Origin: Beverwykella pulmonaria
Lineage: Eukaryota > Ascomycota > Dothideomycetes > Pleosporales > Melanommataceae
Direction: 5' to 3'
Length of the DNA: 64,000 bases
NCBI GenBank assembly: GCA_001599595.1
Contig: BCHH01000004.1
Coordinates: 2,626,882-2,690,881, forward strand
The notes under the pieces are model-generated. The model worked only from the letters and a program-made list of their open reading frames with translations. It made no database searches and was not told the origin of the DNA. Shown here in pieces: positions 43,334 to 53,733 of this stretch (the stretch's first letter is position 1; every line of letters begins with the position of its first letter). The position numbers were made by a program, and so were the translations under genes.

Positions 43334-44065
43334 TGTTTCTTAACCTCCTCCCCGCCCACCACCTGTTATGATAATGTCACTTTATACTCTTAGCAGAAGT
43401 AGCGAAAGTTGACAAATCATAAAATGTAGGGGCTTTTGAAGCAGTCTCTAAAATACTTTATTAACAGTAAAGTGGCGAATAGGATGTAAATGATTAGCAT
43501 TAGAAATATTTATATAGTCTAGCCGTATATGTAGTAGCTCCTCTGTAAGAGGCTACAGACCTCAGGACTACTCGGTTGGTGAACCTCGGAACCTTAGGTC
43601 GGGGTGACTAAGCACATTTCACGTATATTGCTGAGGTTCCGAACCTCTGAGACTCTTCATCAAATTCATAAGTATTCTTCTGGCACTATATTGGCTCCTC
43701 GAGCATCCAGCGCCTTACATCTTCCGTCATTTATCACCACACTATCCAATTTTATGGCGATAACAAGTAGAGTATACAAAACCTTGAAATATGATTGTTC
43801 TATACAAAGTTATGTGGCTTTGGCGATTTCGGTGACGTGTTTATTTCCCGGTTTCCTTAGCGTAGTAGAGCCGCTTGGCTGGTGCTACGACCGTTAAATA
43901 CCAAATGTCGTGCCGCGCCGAAAAGCAGTCAATCGCCCAACTGGCCCCGGCCGAGCCGACATCCCTTGGCGATCTCGGAGTCGGAGATCTCGGTCACATT
44001 TTTATACCCCAGCATTCCGCATCCACGCCTGCATCCAAGCTCCCCAAACACCCAATTCACATAAC
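43334..44065. other. Intergenic, AT-richer, no gene seen
   Basis: About 730 bp between the NLR and atp11. A short inverted repeat (TCGGAACC near 43587 and GGTTCCGA near 43633) could form a hairpin. No open frame is convincing. Confidence 0.4.
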
Positions 44066-45094
44066 ATGGCCACCCACCGCCTCCCCACAATACGGTACCT
44101 CTTGCGGCAACCCCTCTCCAACCCCCGCAACACCCAGCGCCGCTGGGCCCAAGTGCAAGACGTGCGCTTCCTAGCTACGCACGACGGCGCGCAGGAACGC
44201 ATCCTCGCCAAGTACAAGCACAAGCTAGAGACGAAAGCAAAAGAGCATGGATTGAAAGATGTTTCGGAACTCAAAGAAGCGTACAAGGACCGGATAGAAC
44301 GGCTGCGGAAAGAAGCTGCTGTCCCTGGAGCTACGGCACCACTGACCTCCCCGTCGAGTCCTCCGTATTCATCCTCGTCAACTTCTTCAAGTACTTTGAC
44401 TTCGACATCGCCATGGCCATCCCCGCCCTCACCACCAACGCCCCAACCCTCCTCCATACCAACAACAAGCTCCCACACCCCTCCACCCCCCGGCGTCAAG
44501 ACCCTACACTCCTTCCTCGACGTCCCCAAAGTCTCCGCCCTCCCACAAAAAGAAGTAGAAACTCTCTGGCGCCTGCGACACGCCTCGAACCCGCAATCCC
44601 TGCACTTCACCCTTCCCACACCCACATTCGCCTCGCTCCTACGAAACGCAAAGAAGCACCCAGCCTTCGTGCTCCCCCTTCCGCGACAAGTCCCCGTCTC
44701 CACCGACTCCGAATCAAAATCCGAGCCAAAGACCGCCCAAGCCGCCGAACTACACTACCTTCAGTTCTCATCCCCGCACCCCCACACCACAACTCTCTTA
44801 TTCACGACCCTCGCCGAGTTTAAACTCCGAGGCGAATACGCTTCCCCCCACACAACGATAACCTTCCACTCCGAGCTTGCCGATTCCCACGGGCTCGTCC
44901 TTGGCCAAGGCACCGTCATGGAGAACCGAGGCGTCAGTGTAGACGAGGCGCGGTGGCTGGTCATGTGCATGCAGAAGTTCTACGTAGTGAGCGAGGAAGG
45001 GAAGGGCAGGGGAGAGCTGCTGGAGATGTTTACACGGGGTGATGGCGGGTTCAAGGTCGAGAGGCTACTAGAGGAGGCGGAGAAGATAGTCTAG
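44066..45094 (+). CDS. atp11: Mitochondrial F1-ATP synthase assembly factor Atp11
   Basis: This is a 342-residue single-exon protein of the mitochondrial matrix. Atp11 binds free F1 beta subunits and prevents their aggregation until F1 is built. The N-terminus, MATHRLPTIRYLLRQPL, is a basic, Leu-rich presequence. The family core is VKTLHSFLDVPKVSALPQKEVETLWRLRHA, followed by the conserved LPLPRQ and LAEFKLRGEYASPHTTITFHSEL. A Ser/Pro/Thr-rich insert of about 50 residues lies between the N-terminal coiled region and the core. The start at 44066 is preferred over the longer open frame because it gives the presequence. Confidence 0.93.
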   Translation: MATHRLPTIRYLLRQPLSNPRNTQRRWAQVQDVRFLATHDGAQERILAKYKHKLETKAKEHGLKDVSELKEAYKDRIERLRKEAAVPGATAPLTSPSSPPYSSSSTSSSTLTSTSPWPSPPSPPTPQPSSIPTTSSHTPPPPGVKTLHSFLDVPKVSALPQKEVETLWRLRHASNPQSLHFTLPTPTFASLLRNAKKHPAFVLPLPRQVPVSTDSESKSEPKTAQAAELHYLQFSSPHPHTTTLLFTTLAEFKLRGEYASPHTTITFHSELADSHGLVLGQGTVMENRGVSVDEARWLVMCMQKFYVVSEEGKGRGELLEMFTRGDGGFKVERLLEEAEKIV

Positions 45095-45590
45095 AGATGG
45101 TTTGTAAAGTGTATTATTGTGTAACGAGTTATATTAGATACCTGTACCAAATAACCAACTCCATCTAGATTCCCATGGCACACCCTGGAATATACGTATT
45201 TCCATAGCTGCGCCTGGACGATGCAGTGTCACAACGTAGACTTGGATTGTTCTTCTTATCCTTGAAATTTGTGCTGGGCCAGAAGTTCAGAGTGTTGGCG
45301 GTGACAGAGCAGTCTTACCCAACCACGCTAAGCCGAGCGTATGTGTGAACCATGAAACGAGAACAGAGGGGAAATTGAGCGAGCCTTGAAGGTAGGGCGC
45401 GTCCAATGCTACTGTTGATATCTAACATCTATCAAAAGAATGCAGCTGCTATAGGTATGCTATACAAACTGCGAAGTCCCTCTGTCTGGGATGCTCTATT
45501 TAATGATGTTCCGTACTCGCTTCAGTAAATCAACAGCACACAGCTGCACCAACACTTCAAGACCATGCCAAAACCCGTTGAGAGTACATC
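45095..45590. other. Convergent 3' regions
   Basis: About 500 bp between atp11 and the dehydrogenase gene; no gene seen. Confidence 0.4.
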
Positions 45591-45670
45591 CTAGCACCAC
45601 CTCAAACTTTCGATCGGCTGTCAACTTGCTTTTGAAAGTGCTATTTCAGAGTCAACACTCCTCATTTCAA

Positions 45671-46879
45671 TTACACCCCACACTCACTTACCTGGCAAGT
45701 GATCTGCAGCGCATCTGGCAAGCTTACACGCGGCTCATAACCGAGGATCCTCCTTGCCTTCATGATACTCACATATCTCACGGCCGTTGCATCCCAGACA
45801 ATGCCTCTACTCAGCGTAGCTTGCGATCCCGTTGCCCAACTCACCCATTCAGCGCCCCAACCCATCCACCATGCCACCGCCTTCGGAATTTTGACCTGAA
45901 ACGACGGCAGATGGCCGAACTCTTTCCAGACTGCAATGCAGAAGTCGCGGGCTGTGGTTGGCTCCCCATTTGTGATAAAGAAGGCTTCGCCTGCTGCTGT
46001 GCCCGAGTTGAGTAGATTGCGGACGGCGAGAACATGCGCATCTGCGACGTTCGAAACGTAAACAAAGTCGCAGAGATTCTTACCATCACCAATGATGAAG
46101 GGAGTTTCTCCTTGCTCGATACACCGATGCAGAATCGGCATAGTCGCTGGATCGTTGGGCCCAAAGATGGGAGCTGAACGAAGGGAGCAAGTAGCAAATT
46201 CTGGGGTATTTGCGGCGAGCACGATATTCTCTGCTGCAGTCTAGCGAGATGTGAGAATTTAAACAGATGTTGGGGAGTACACACAGGGGAACGAAAAGAT
46301 GAGAGCGGATCAGAAGAGCATACACAAAAGGACGAAGGCCAACTAAGGACTTCGAAGCCTAGGAAACCACAACGACAAGAGAAAAAAACAACCCAAACGA
46401 AACCATCATACCTTACTCTGTCCATACGTCGTCGTCGCCCTCCCCGTTGGCCACCCCTCATCCGCATTCTTAAACTCCGCCCCCAACTCATCCAACAACA
46501 CTGTGACCGAGCTCGTGAATACCAACGCCCTGGCCCCACATCTTCTCGCCGCCTCCACCACATTCTTCGTCCCCGTCACATTAATTTCAAACACCGTCTC
46601 CCGTCCCTTCTTCCTATACCTCGCGTCGCCGAGTTGATAAACACCAACCGTGTGGATTACAACTGCGGGTTTAGCCTCATTGAACACTTTCTGGAGTTCT
46701 TCTGGCTGAAGGACGCTGGCACGGACATAGCGGACATCAGAGAAGGAGGAGGTTCCTAGGGAGGGAGGGTTGATGTCGACGGCGGTGACGGAATAAAGAT
46801 TGGTTGAGACGAGCGCGGAGACAATTGCTGAGCCGAGGAAGCCGGTTCCACCGGTTATGAGGATGTTCTGGGGGGCCAT
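45671..46879 (-). CDS. 3-beta-hydroxysteroid dehydrogenase / Erg26-like short-chain dehydrogenase
   Basis: This is a 345-residue NAD(P)-dependent enzyme. Exon 1 is 46879-46412 and exon 2 is 46240-45671. The 171 nt intron starts GTATGA and ends GCTAG in phase 0, giving YGQSKTAAENIVL. The nucleotide-binding motif is TGGTGFLGSA, and the catalytic Tyr and Lys are in TYGQSK after FTSSV. The GPNDP and GDGKNLCDFVYVSNVADAH blocks are typical of the 3-beta-HSD family that includes the sterol decarboxylase Erg26. Whether this is Erg26 itself is uncertain. A strong GTAAGT donor sits just before the stop; splicing from 45692 to 45617 would end the protein ITCQPIESLRWC at 45591 instead. Confidence 0.88.
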
Positions 46880-47631
46880 GATGTGTCTGTACTTAAAAGA
46901 AAGATATAGATGAATGGATCACGCAAGGAGATAACCGAAAAGAGGTATATTGATGGGAAGGACACGCAATGAGATGATGGGGACCGATTGCACTGGAGAT
47001 GTGCTGTGCTCATAGCCGCCGGGCTTTAACGATGATGGGCACTTTATATTGCACGAGATGATAACCAAGCAATTAAACTATTTGTAAACCAACAAAGCGA
47101 AGAGCTCTCAGGTGTTGAGAGTGTACGAAGAAACGAAGAGGAGACCATGGCGCAGCAAAGGATGGATGATGTTGGAATTTTCCTCATTCAGACTAGCACC
47201 ATCTATCATGATACGAGGATAATGTTTGACATAGTTGAGGTTTATAGAACTATTACCATATGCAGTAGCGCGTGGATCGGTTCATGAATTGTTCTGCTTG
47301 AATGTACCCAATAAAAATTGAAAAATAAAGACGCATTTCCTATCTCTCCTTGCGAAACATCAAAATGCATACGCATTCAGCCAATCAGAGCGCATTGTAG
47401 AAATTTGATCAGACACACTCTTGCACGAGCTGCCACCAACAACATTTTCCTATTATCAATCAAGGCAACAAAACCCCGACAGCTCCAAGAACCACCGCTG
47501 TATCTAGGACTAGGCCACTACTTTACCACATCGATTTACCTCCGATCTCACTAATCCACAACGACTTATACAGTACACCAACTGCACCCTACTCGAGTAC
47601 GACCCTAACAGAGTCGCTCGCGACTTTAGCA
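46880..47631. promoter_or_regulatory. Divergent promoter region dehydrogenase / NAT9
   Basis: About 750 bp between two divergent starts. A CCAATCA box at 47381-47387 faces the NAT9 gene. No further element is certain. Confidence 0.4.
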
Positions 47632-48650
47632 ATGAAGTTAAACGAACACACCGGTCCATATTCTCTCCATCCCACCTCTCAAACCTGACTAACATCGCTC
47701 CAGCCCTGCTAAACCCCCGAGTCCTACTCGTCCCCTACTCCCCTCATCATGTGCCCACCTATCACGAATGGATGCAAGACGAGGTACTAGCGTTCTCTCT
47801 CCCTCAACAGCCTTTTCTCTCAGCTCCTCCTCTTTTTCTTACCGCCTGCTGTTTTGCGTACCCCTCTCCCTTTTTCTCTTAGCACCGTCTGACACTCGTC
47901 CGCGCGAAGGTCCTTCAAAAAGCCACCGCCTCGGAACCTCTCACTCTGGACGAAGAACATGCGATGCAGCAATCCTGGCGTGAGGATGCGGATAAATTGA
48001 CCTTTATATGCTGCACCCCACCCTCTTCATCTCTGTTTCCATCTCCCGATCCCATCACACCCACATCCACATCCGCCAATCTACACGATGCTAAAGAAAC
48101 AACAATCAATTCCAAGGACCTAAAAGTAGTCGAGGCCGGGAAATATGACGGCCCCAATTCCATGATCGGGGATGTGAATCTATTCCTACTCCCCGATCTG
48201 GACGACCTCGACGACCTCGACGACCCCTACGGCCCCAACGAAAAACATCAACGTTCCCAGGCCCCGACCTCCCCGTCCACCGCACAAGCCTTACTCGGCG
48301 AAGTCGAAATCATGATCGCCCATCCTACTTATCAAAACCAGGGCCTCGGGACCGAAATCCTTCTCACATTCCTCTGGTACATCAACATCTCTCTCCCTTC
48401 CATCTTATCCGAATACCACAGTCACCACCACAACAGCAAAACTAATAGTTATATAAAGCATCTGCGTGTCAAGATCTCAGCGGACAATACCCGGAGTATC
48501 AAGCTCTTTGAACGAGTAGGCTTCAAGAAGGTGGCGGAAGAGCCGAACTACTTTGGGGAACTGGAATTGCGATGGCATGTCTCATCGGCGGCATTGGAAG
48601 AGATTGAGGCGAAAATGGATGTGGCTCCTCTCATTGTAGCATATAGGTGA
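47632..48650 (+). CDS. N-acetyltransferase 9-like GNAT protein
   Basis: This is a 289-residue GNAT acetyltransferase. Exons are 47632-47653, 47704-47783 and 47883-48650, all in frame. The start MKLNEHTALLNPRVLLVPYSPHHVPTYHEWM is the NAT9 signature. It is followed by TASEPLTLDEEHAMQQSW and DKLTFI. The acetyl-CoA-binding segment is HPTYQNQGLGTEI, and the end has RSIKLFERVGFKKV. A lineage-specific insert with a DLDDLDDLDD stretch interrupts the middle. In animals NAT9 is linked to microtubules; the fungal substrate is unknown. Confidence 0.92.
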
Positions 48651-48884
48651 TGAACAAGGTCGAAAAGAGGGTAGAAGTATGATTTAACATACTATCTATG
48701 TAAATGGAGGCGAACATGGATACCGTTCTTCAAGTCACAGCTTAGAGGCAGTCATAATTAGAGGTAGAAGTTATGATTTAACTACTGAACTATCATATTA
48801 TTGTACATAATAAGCTAGTCCTTTTTATCGTGCCTAGCCATCGATCGAGCACTAGAAGTGCAAGACATGAATATGACGATTGTT

Positions 48885-50166
48885 CTATAGTTTTTGGTAC
48901 TCGAGCTTGCCCTCCAACTTCTTAGACTCGGCCATCTTGCGCACGGCCTTGTTGAAGTCGTCCTGGTTAATCGAGTCCCTGTAGTCTTTGATAGCGAAGA
49001 GGCCACTACTTTACATTAGTTTTAATCAATAATAGCAGTTGGGGTAAACTTACGCTTCCGTAACAATGTTCCGCAAATCAGCACCATTAAACTGATCGCT
49101 CATCTTGACAATACTCTCAAAATCAATCTCACCATCCGTCTGCACACCCTGGGCATGAATTTTGAGAATCTCCAGGCGCCCGACTTCGTTCGGAAGAGGG
49201 ATCTCGATCTTCCGGTCCAAACGTCCAGCTCGGAGGAGCGCTGGGTCGAGGGTGTCAGGTCGATTTGTAGCCATGATGATCTTGGTTTGTCCGAGGTAGT
49301 CGAAGCCGTCCAGCTGGTTGAGCAACTCCATGAGTGTTCGCTGAATTTCACGATCTGCGGATGTGCCCTCCGAGAATCGGCGTCCACCGATAGCGTCGAT
49401 TTCGTCCATGAAGATGATGCAGGGCTCGTGCTCCTTTGCGTAGCCAAACATTTCTCGGATGAGACGCGCTGACTCTCCGATGTACTTGTCGACGATGGCT
49501 GACGACACAACCTTCAGGAAGTTTGTCTCTAGACTGCTCGCTACAGCCCGCGCCAGTAGCGTCTTTCCGGTTCCTGGGGGTCCGTAGAGCAGGACACCTT
49601 TCGGGGGCTTGATGCCGACTCGGAGGAAGAGTTCGGGGTTCTTGAGCGGCAGCTCAATCACTTCTCGCAACTCTCGAATCTGCTCATTCAGACCACCGAT
49701 GCCGCCGAAGCTGACTTGTCCTGGGTCCTCTAGAGACATGTTGTACACGAGGGGATCGACTTCGCGAGGTAACATTCGCATTATGGTGAGGGTGGTCATG
49801 TCGAGCGCAACGCGGGTTCCTTGCTTCAGCCTTTCTTTGTCGACCTTGGACCGGCAGCCCACGACGTAACGTGGTCCTGAGGAGGCTTTGACGATAACTA
49901 CATTTCATCAGTAGGTGTGCTGGAATAACTTCATGTTGCGCAATCTTACATCTCTCCTCGTCTAGCTGCTTGAGTACCTCTCCTATTATCTGGCCCACGC
50001 TCTGCAGCGCCTTGATGTTGTCCTCGGATACATCGAAGTCATGTTGGAGGCCCTTGATCTCTAACCGGAGCGCCTTCAGCTTTGCCTCCCATTCCCTCGA
50101 TTCCAACAGCTTCGCCTTGTACTGCTCGAGGGAGTTCTCGCGGTCTGGATCACTGCTGCCACTCAT
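48885..50166 (-). CDS. rpt4: 26S proteasome regulatory ATPase Rpt4
   Basis: This is a 393-residue AAA ATPase of the proteasome base ring that unfolds substrates. Exons are 50166-49950, 49897-49054 and 49005-48885, all in frame. An N-terminal coiled coil ([20 protein letters not shown]) is followed by the OB region, [18 protein letters not shown]. Walker A is GPPGTGKT, Walker B is IIFMDEID, and the arginine fingers lie in [18 protein letters not shown]. The C-terminus is [18 protein letters not shown]. The length and the [18 protein letters not shown] block fit Rpt4 rather than other Rpt subunits. Confidence 0.97.
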
Positions 50167-50587
50167 GTTGGGAGATGTGAGGTGGTTGTTGGTTTGTGTT
50201 CGGAATTCCCGAAAGGCGAGCGACAGGCGGCGATGATACGTAAACAGTGGAGTCCCCGGGGGTGAAGCTGCAGATGGACGTGGAGTCCCGACTTTGGAGA
50301 TAATATGATGCGGTTGAGGGAAGGGCGAAAGGAGGATAAAGCGGAGAGAGAGCTGCTCGAAGTGATTGCAGTCGTTAATGGGGAAGCTTCTCGTTCACTT
50401 TCGCGGACGTGAAGCTATGGCTTGGCAGGGCACGGTCCACACACCGGATCAATGTAACTCCTGCGGCCTGCACTAAATCCTAAAGCGGTAAAGCGGTAAC
50501 CCATCGGCATCAGAAAGTTTCATCGCCGACAATTTTTCTGAGCTTGCAAGAAAGGTGCCAGCGCTGCTTCATCCGCCGCGTACAACA
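50167..50587. promoter_or_regulatory. Divergent promoter region rpt4 / rrp9
   Basis: This is 421 bp between two housekeeping starts. A doubled AAAGCGGTAA sequence lies near 50480-50500. No canonical proteasome (PACE) element was seen. Confidence 0.35.
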
Positions 50588-52426
50588 ATGTCCTCCTTCT
50601 TCACGACCCCAGCCTCGCAAAGGAAACGGAAAAGAGCAGAAGGCCCTTCAACCGTCTCAAAAAAACGAAATGTGACCTCCTCCGCCTCCCGATCCGCGAA
50701 AGCGCCCCGCCAAAAAGAACGAGAAGAGTCGATTTCGGGGAGTGAGAGCTCAGACGAGGAGGGAAGTGATGTGTTTCCAGAAGATCAGGAGAGTTCAAGC
50801 AGTTCAGATGATGAGGGCGAAACAGCAGCCGAGAAGCGATTGAGGCTTGCGGAACGATACCTCGACAGCATACGAGTCGAAGTCGAGGACGATGGTGGCT
50901 TCGATGCTGCGGAAATAGATCGGGATCTAATATCTGAAAGACTAAAAGAGGACGTGGCAGAGACAAAGGGCAGGATCTATCGGAAAATAGCAGATGATCT
51001 GGATCTGGAAAATGCATCTCACGTATTCGGAAAATCTGGACTGCAGCGCGCAATCACAGGATGTGCAGTACGGTTACCATACGCATGGACAATCAGCAAG
51101 GACTTAGTGATTGAGAAGTGGGAACTCGCAGACCCAGAGACATACAACACCCAACACTCCAACCAACTCACAAACGTCTTCCTCCGACGGACGCCCAAAC
51201 GACTCTTCTGGCGCAAAGGAAACAAGAACAAGGCAAAAGACCGCGAATACCTCGGCCACACTGGTCCTATCCTCTCCATTGCCGTCTCCGACTCGGGCAA
51301 ATTCCTAGCCACAGGCGACGCAACCGCGCGCCTCATAATTTGGGATGCGGATACCCTCACACCCCGCCGGATGTTTACACAACACCGCGACGCCATAACA
51401 TCTCTCGCATTCAGAAGAGGCACAGAGCAACTCTACTCCGCCTCTGCTGACCGCTCAGTAAAGATCTGGAGCGCCTCTGAACTCGCCTACATCGACACTT
51501 TACTCGGACACCAAGACAGCCTCGTTGGAATAGCAGGTGGCCTCGACGGCACGCAGGAGACATGTATCAGCGTCGGCGGGCGGGACCGCACGGCGATCAT
51601 GTGGAAAGTGGTTGAAGAAACTATGCTCAAGTTCAACGGTGGCGGAACCGCGAAACAAAAGAGCATGGACAAGTTACGAAAAGGTCGTTTTGGTGACAAA
51701 CTTCACAAGAACGGCGACACTGCCGAAACCAATGGCACTTACGAGGAAAATGATGATCCGCCGATTGCATACGCAGAAGGCTCCATGGACTGCGTCGCAC
51801 ACCTCGACGCAAACCTCTTCGTCACGGGCTCCGACAACGGCGGTCTCTCGCTTTGGTCTGTCACACGCAAAAAGCCCGTCTTCACCGTGCCTCTTACACA
51901 CGGCCGCGACCCACCTCTCCCCCCTGAAGAAATGTCCGCCAACACGGACGCCGCAAAGACCGGTATCAAGCCGGGGCCGAGGTTAGCGAGGTATATTACT
52001 GCGATAGCAACGGTACCGTTCGCGGATCTGATTTTGACGGCGAGCTGGGATGGCTGGATCAGGGCGTGGCGGATTGGGCCGGAAAAGAGGACGATTGTGG
52101 AGATGGGGAAGGTGGGGAGAGTGCCGGTTGATGATGAAGAGGAGAGAGGGAAGCTTGCCAATGGGGATGGAGATATGGCTCATGGTGCGAAAAAGGGGGC
52201 TCAGGATGGGATCATCATCCGGGGCATCGTGAACGGGCTATCTGTCTGCGAGCGAGGAGACAGAGGAAAAAATGGCCTTTGCATTGTAGCCGCTGTCGGA
52301 AAAGAGCCCAGGCTCGGTCGGTGGATGGGAGGACAAGGCCGCAACGGTATCTATATTTTTGAGGTACCGAGGAAGATAGTCGCCAAGGCCTCAGAAGACG
52401 AAGAGGATCCAGAGGCGGAAGAGTGA
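50588..52426 (+). CDS. rrp9: U3 snoRNP protein Rrp9 (WD40)
   Basis: This is a 612-residue single-exon nucleolar protein of the U3 snoRNP, needed for 18S rRNA processing. The N-terminus is basic with KRKRAEGPSTVSKKR, then has an acidic Ser/Glu/Asp stretch. The conserved segment EKRLRLAERYLDSIRVEVED and KGRIYRKIADDL precede the WD40 propeller. Blades are readable, for example HTGPILSIAVSDSGKFLATGD and HRDAITSLAFRRGTEQLYSAS. The start MSSFFTTPASQRKRKR at 50588 is preferred over an upstream in-frame ATG at 50555. Confidence 0.95.
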   Translation: MSSFFTTPASQRKRKRAEGPSTVSKKRNVTSSASRSAKAPRQKEREESISGSESSDEEGSDVFPEDQESSSSSDDEGETAAEKRLRLAERYLDSIRVEVEDDGGFDAAEIDRDLISERLKEDVAETKGRIYRKIADDLDLENASHVFGKSGLQRAITGCAVRLPYAWTISKDLVIEKWELADPETYNTQHSNQLTNVFLRRTPKRLFWRKGNKNKAKDREYLGHTGPILSIAVSDSGKFLATGDATARLIIWDADTLTPRRMFTQHRDAITSLAFRRGTEQLYSASADRSVKIWSASELAYIDTLLGHQDSLVGIAGGLDGTQETCISVGGRDRTAIMWKVVEETMLKFNGGGTAKQKSMDKLRKGRFGDKLHKNGDTAETNGTYEENDDPPIAYAEGSMDCVAHLDANLFVTGSDNGGLSLWSVTRKKPVFTVPLTHGRDPPLPPEEMSANTDAAKTGIKPGPRLARYITAIATVPFADLILTASWDGWIRAWRIGPEKRTIVEMGKVGRVPVDDEEERGKLANGDGDMAHGAKKGAQDGIIIRGIVNGLSVCERGDRGKNGLCIVAAVGKEPRLGRWMGGQGRNGIYIFEVPRKIVAKASEDEEDPEAEE

Positions 52427-52535
52427 GCTCTTCCTTCTCATCAATCAAAACTTGTTTATATACCATCAAAATGTCGAATTTAGCGAATTGCACCTGTGGA
52501 ACTTTTCCGTCTAGGAGATTGTGACTTGCGTACTT

Positions 52536-53400
52536 TCAAGTGGTCTTTCGTACCGCGCTATATCGGTTGTTCAGTGCATTTGGCCCAGTAGTAGGCTGGA
52601 GAATATTGCTTCTTAGGAGCTGTGCTCCCATTAGAGTTGGTGTCTCGTTAATAAGGCCGAACAAGCAATCTCTTGACTTTTGGTTTTGGAGATTCTGGAT
52701 AAGTTCAAGCGAATAGATCGTGGAGACATCAATCATCATTAACCCTTCGGATGTTTCGTACCTGAATCTTAGGGAGCGAAAAGGAAATGTCTTTCCCAAA
52801 TCAACGTCAATGTATTTGATGATCTGGACGATTCTGAGTGACATAAAGACAGACAAGGTATAAACCACGTCCAGCAGCGATGCTGCAAACAGCGTAGTAG
52901 TTTCCGGATACTGAAACTTGAATCGCATCTACATCTACATCTTCAGAAAACGCAAGTGACTGGATGTACTCGATACCTTTTGACTCGGCCCAGTACCGGC
53001 GATCGAGTGAGGTGAGCTTACTATCAATGACTTCAAGATTATCCTCAATGATGGAGAAAAGTTTGGATTTGGGGCTTGCACCAGTTGACACAATGAGGAT
53101 CTCAGATGGCCCGTAGACCCTCAGTTTGTGAACAGTTTTGACGTAAGTTTGACTGTCGCAAATTTGACAAAGCACGGCTTCTCCAGTGTCGAGATTGACG
53201 AACGCAAGACTGACCGTTGGAGAAATGCTGCGAGACTCGGTGAGGGCGCATACGACTTGTTGGGCTTCGACTCTGGCAATGGTAGATGTCCCAGTCCTTG
53301 GACGAGATGTTGTTGCTGTGTACTCTCCGTAAGGGTAAGACAAATATGAGGTGGATGCTGAGGTGCTGTAGGAAGTCGAAGGACGAACCCTCTGAGACAT
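52536..53400 (-). pseudogene. msh4: Truncated MSH4 (meiotic MutS homologue)
   Basis: The first part, from MSQRVRPSTSYSTSASTSYL at 53400, is clearly the MSH4 N-terminus: ISPTVSLAFVNLDTGEAVLC, ASPKSKLFSIIEDNLE and VSVSGNYYAVCSIAA. The continuation, IIKYIDVDLGKTFPF to QLLRSNILQPTTGPNALNNRY, is in another frame, and no GT-AG junction joins the two in frame. The reading then stops at 52536, next to rrp9. The lever and ATPase domains, more than half of a normal MSH4, are missing. A frameshift plus C-terminal loss points to a pseudogene. A sequencing error could explain the shift, but not the missing half. Confidence 0.65.
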
Positions 53401-53733
53401 GCTAATCAGTGTAGCTGCCAAGTCAGTGTGTGATCGAGCGAGGTTGCATTCTTCAATTTTTGTGAGAAATGAAGCGTGATGAATGAGTGATGAGAAAGCC
53501 CTTGAGGCGAAAGATGGTGGCACGTGTAGAGGGCCCGCGATGGTCAGAGCTTCGCGACCCCTGCTAGCGCACCACTTTCCTATCGATAAACATTTTTGTG
53601 CAGAAAAAGTTCCAGGCCTGCCACTCCACTTAACAACTCTGCACCTCGCACGCCTTGTACACCCGCATACAACTCTTCGAGATTCGTGTTTGGGAACGCT
53701 GATCATCACGAAAAGTAGGGCGCATCCTTCCCT
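53401..53733. promoter_or_regulatory. Region between msh4 relic and rsa4
   Basis: About 330 bp between divergent starts; it should contain the rsa4 promoter. No element is certain. Confidence 0.35.
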
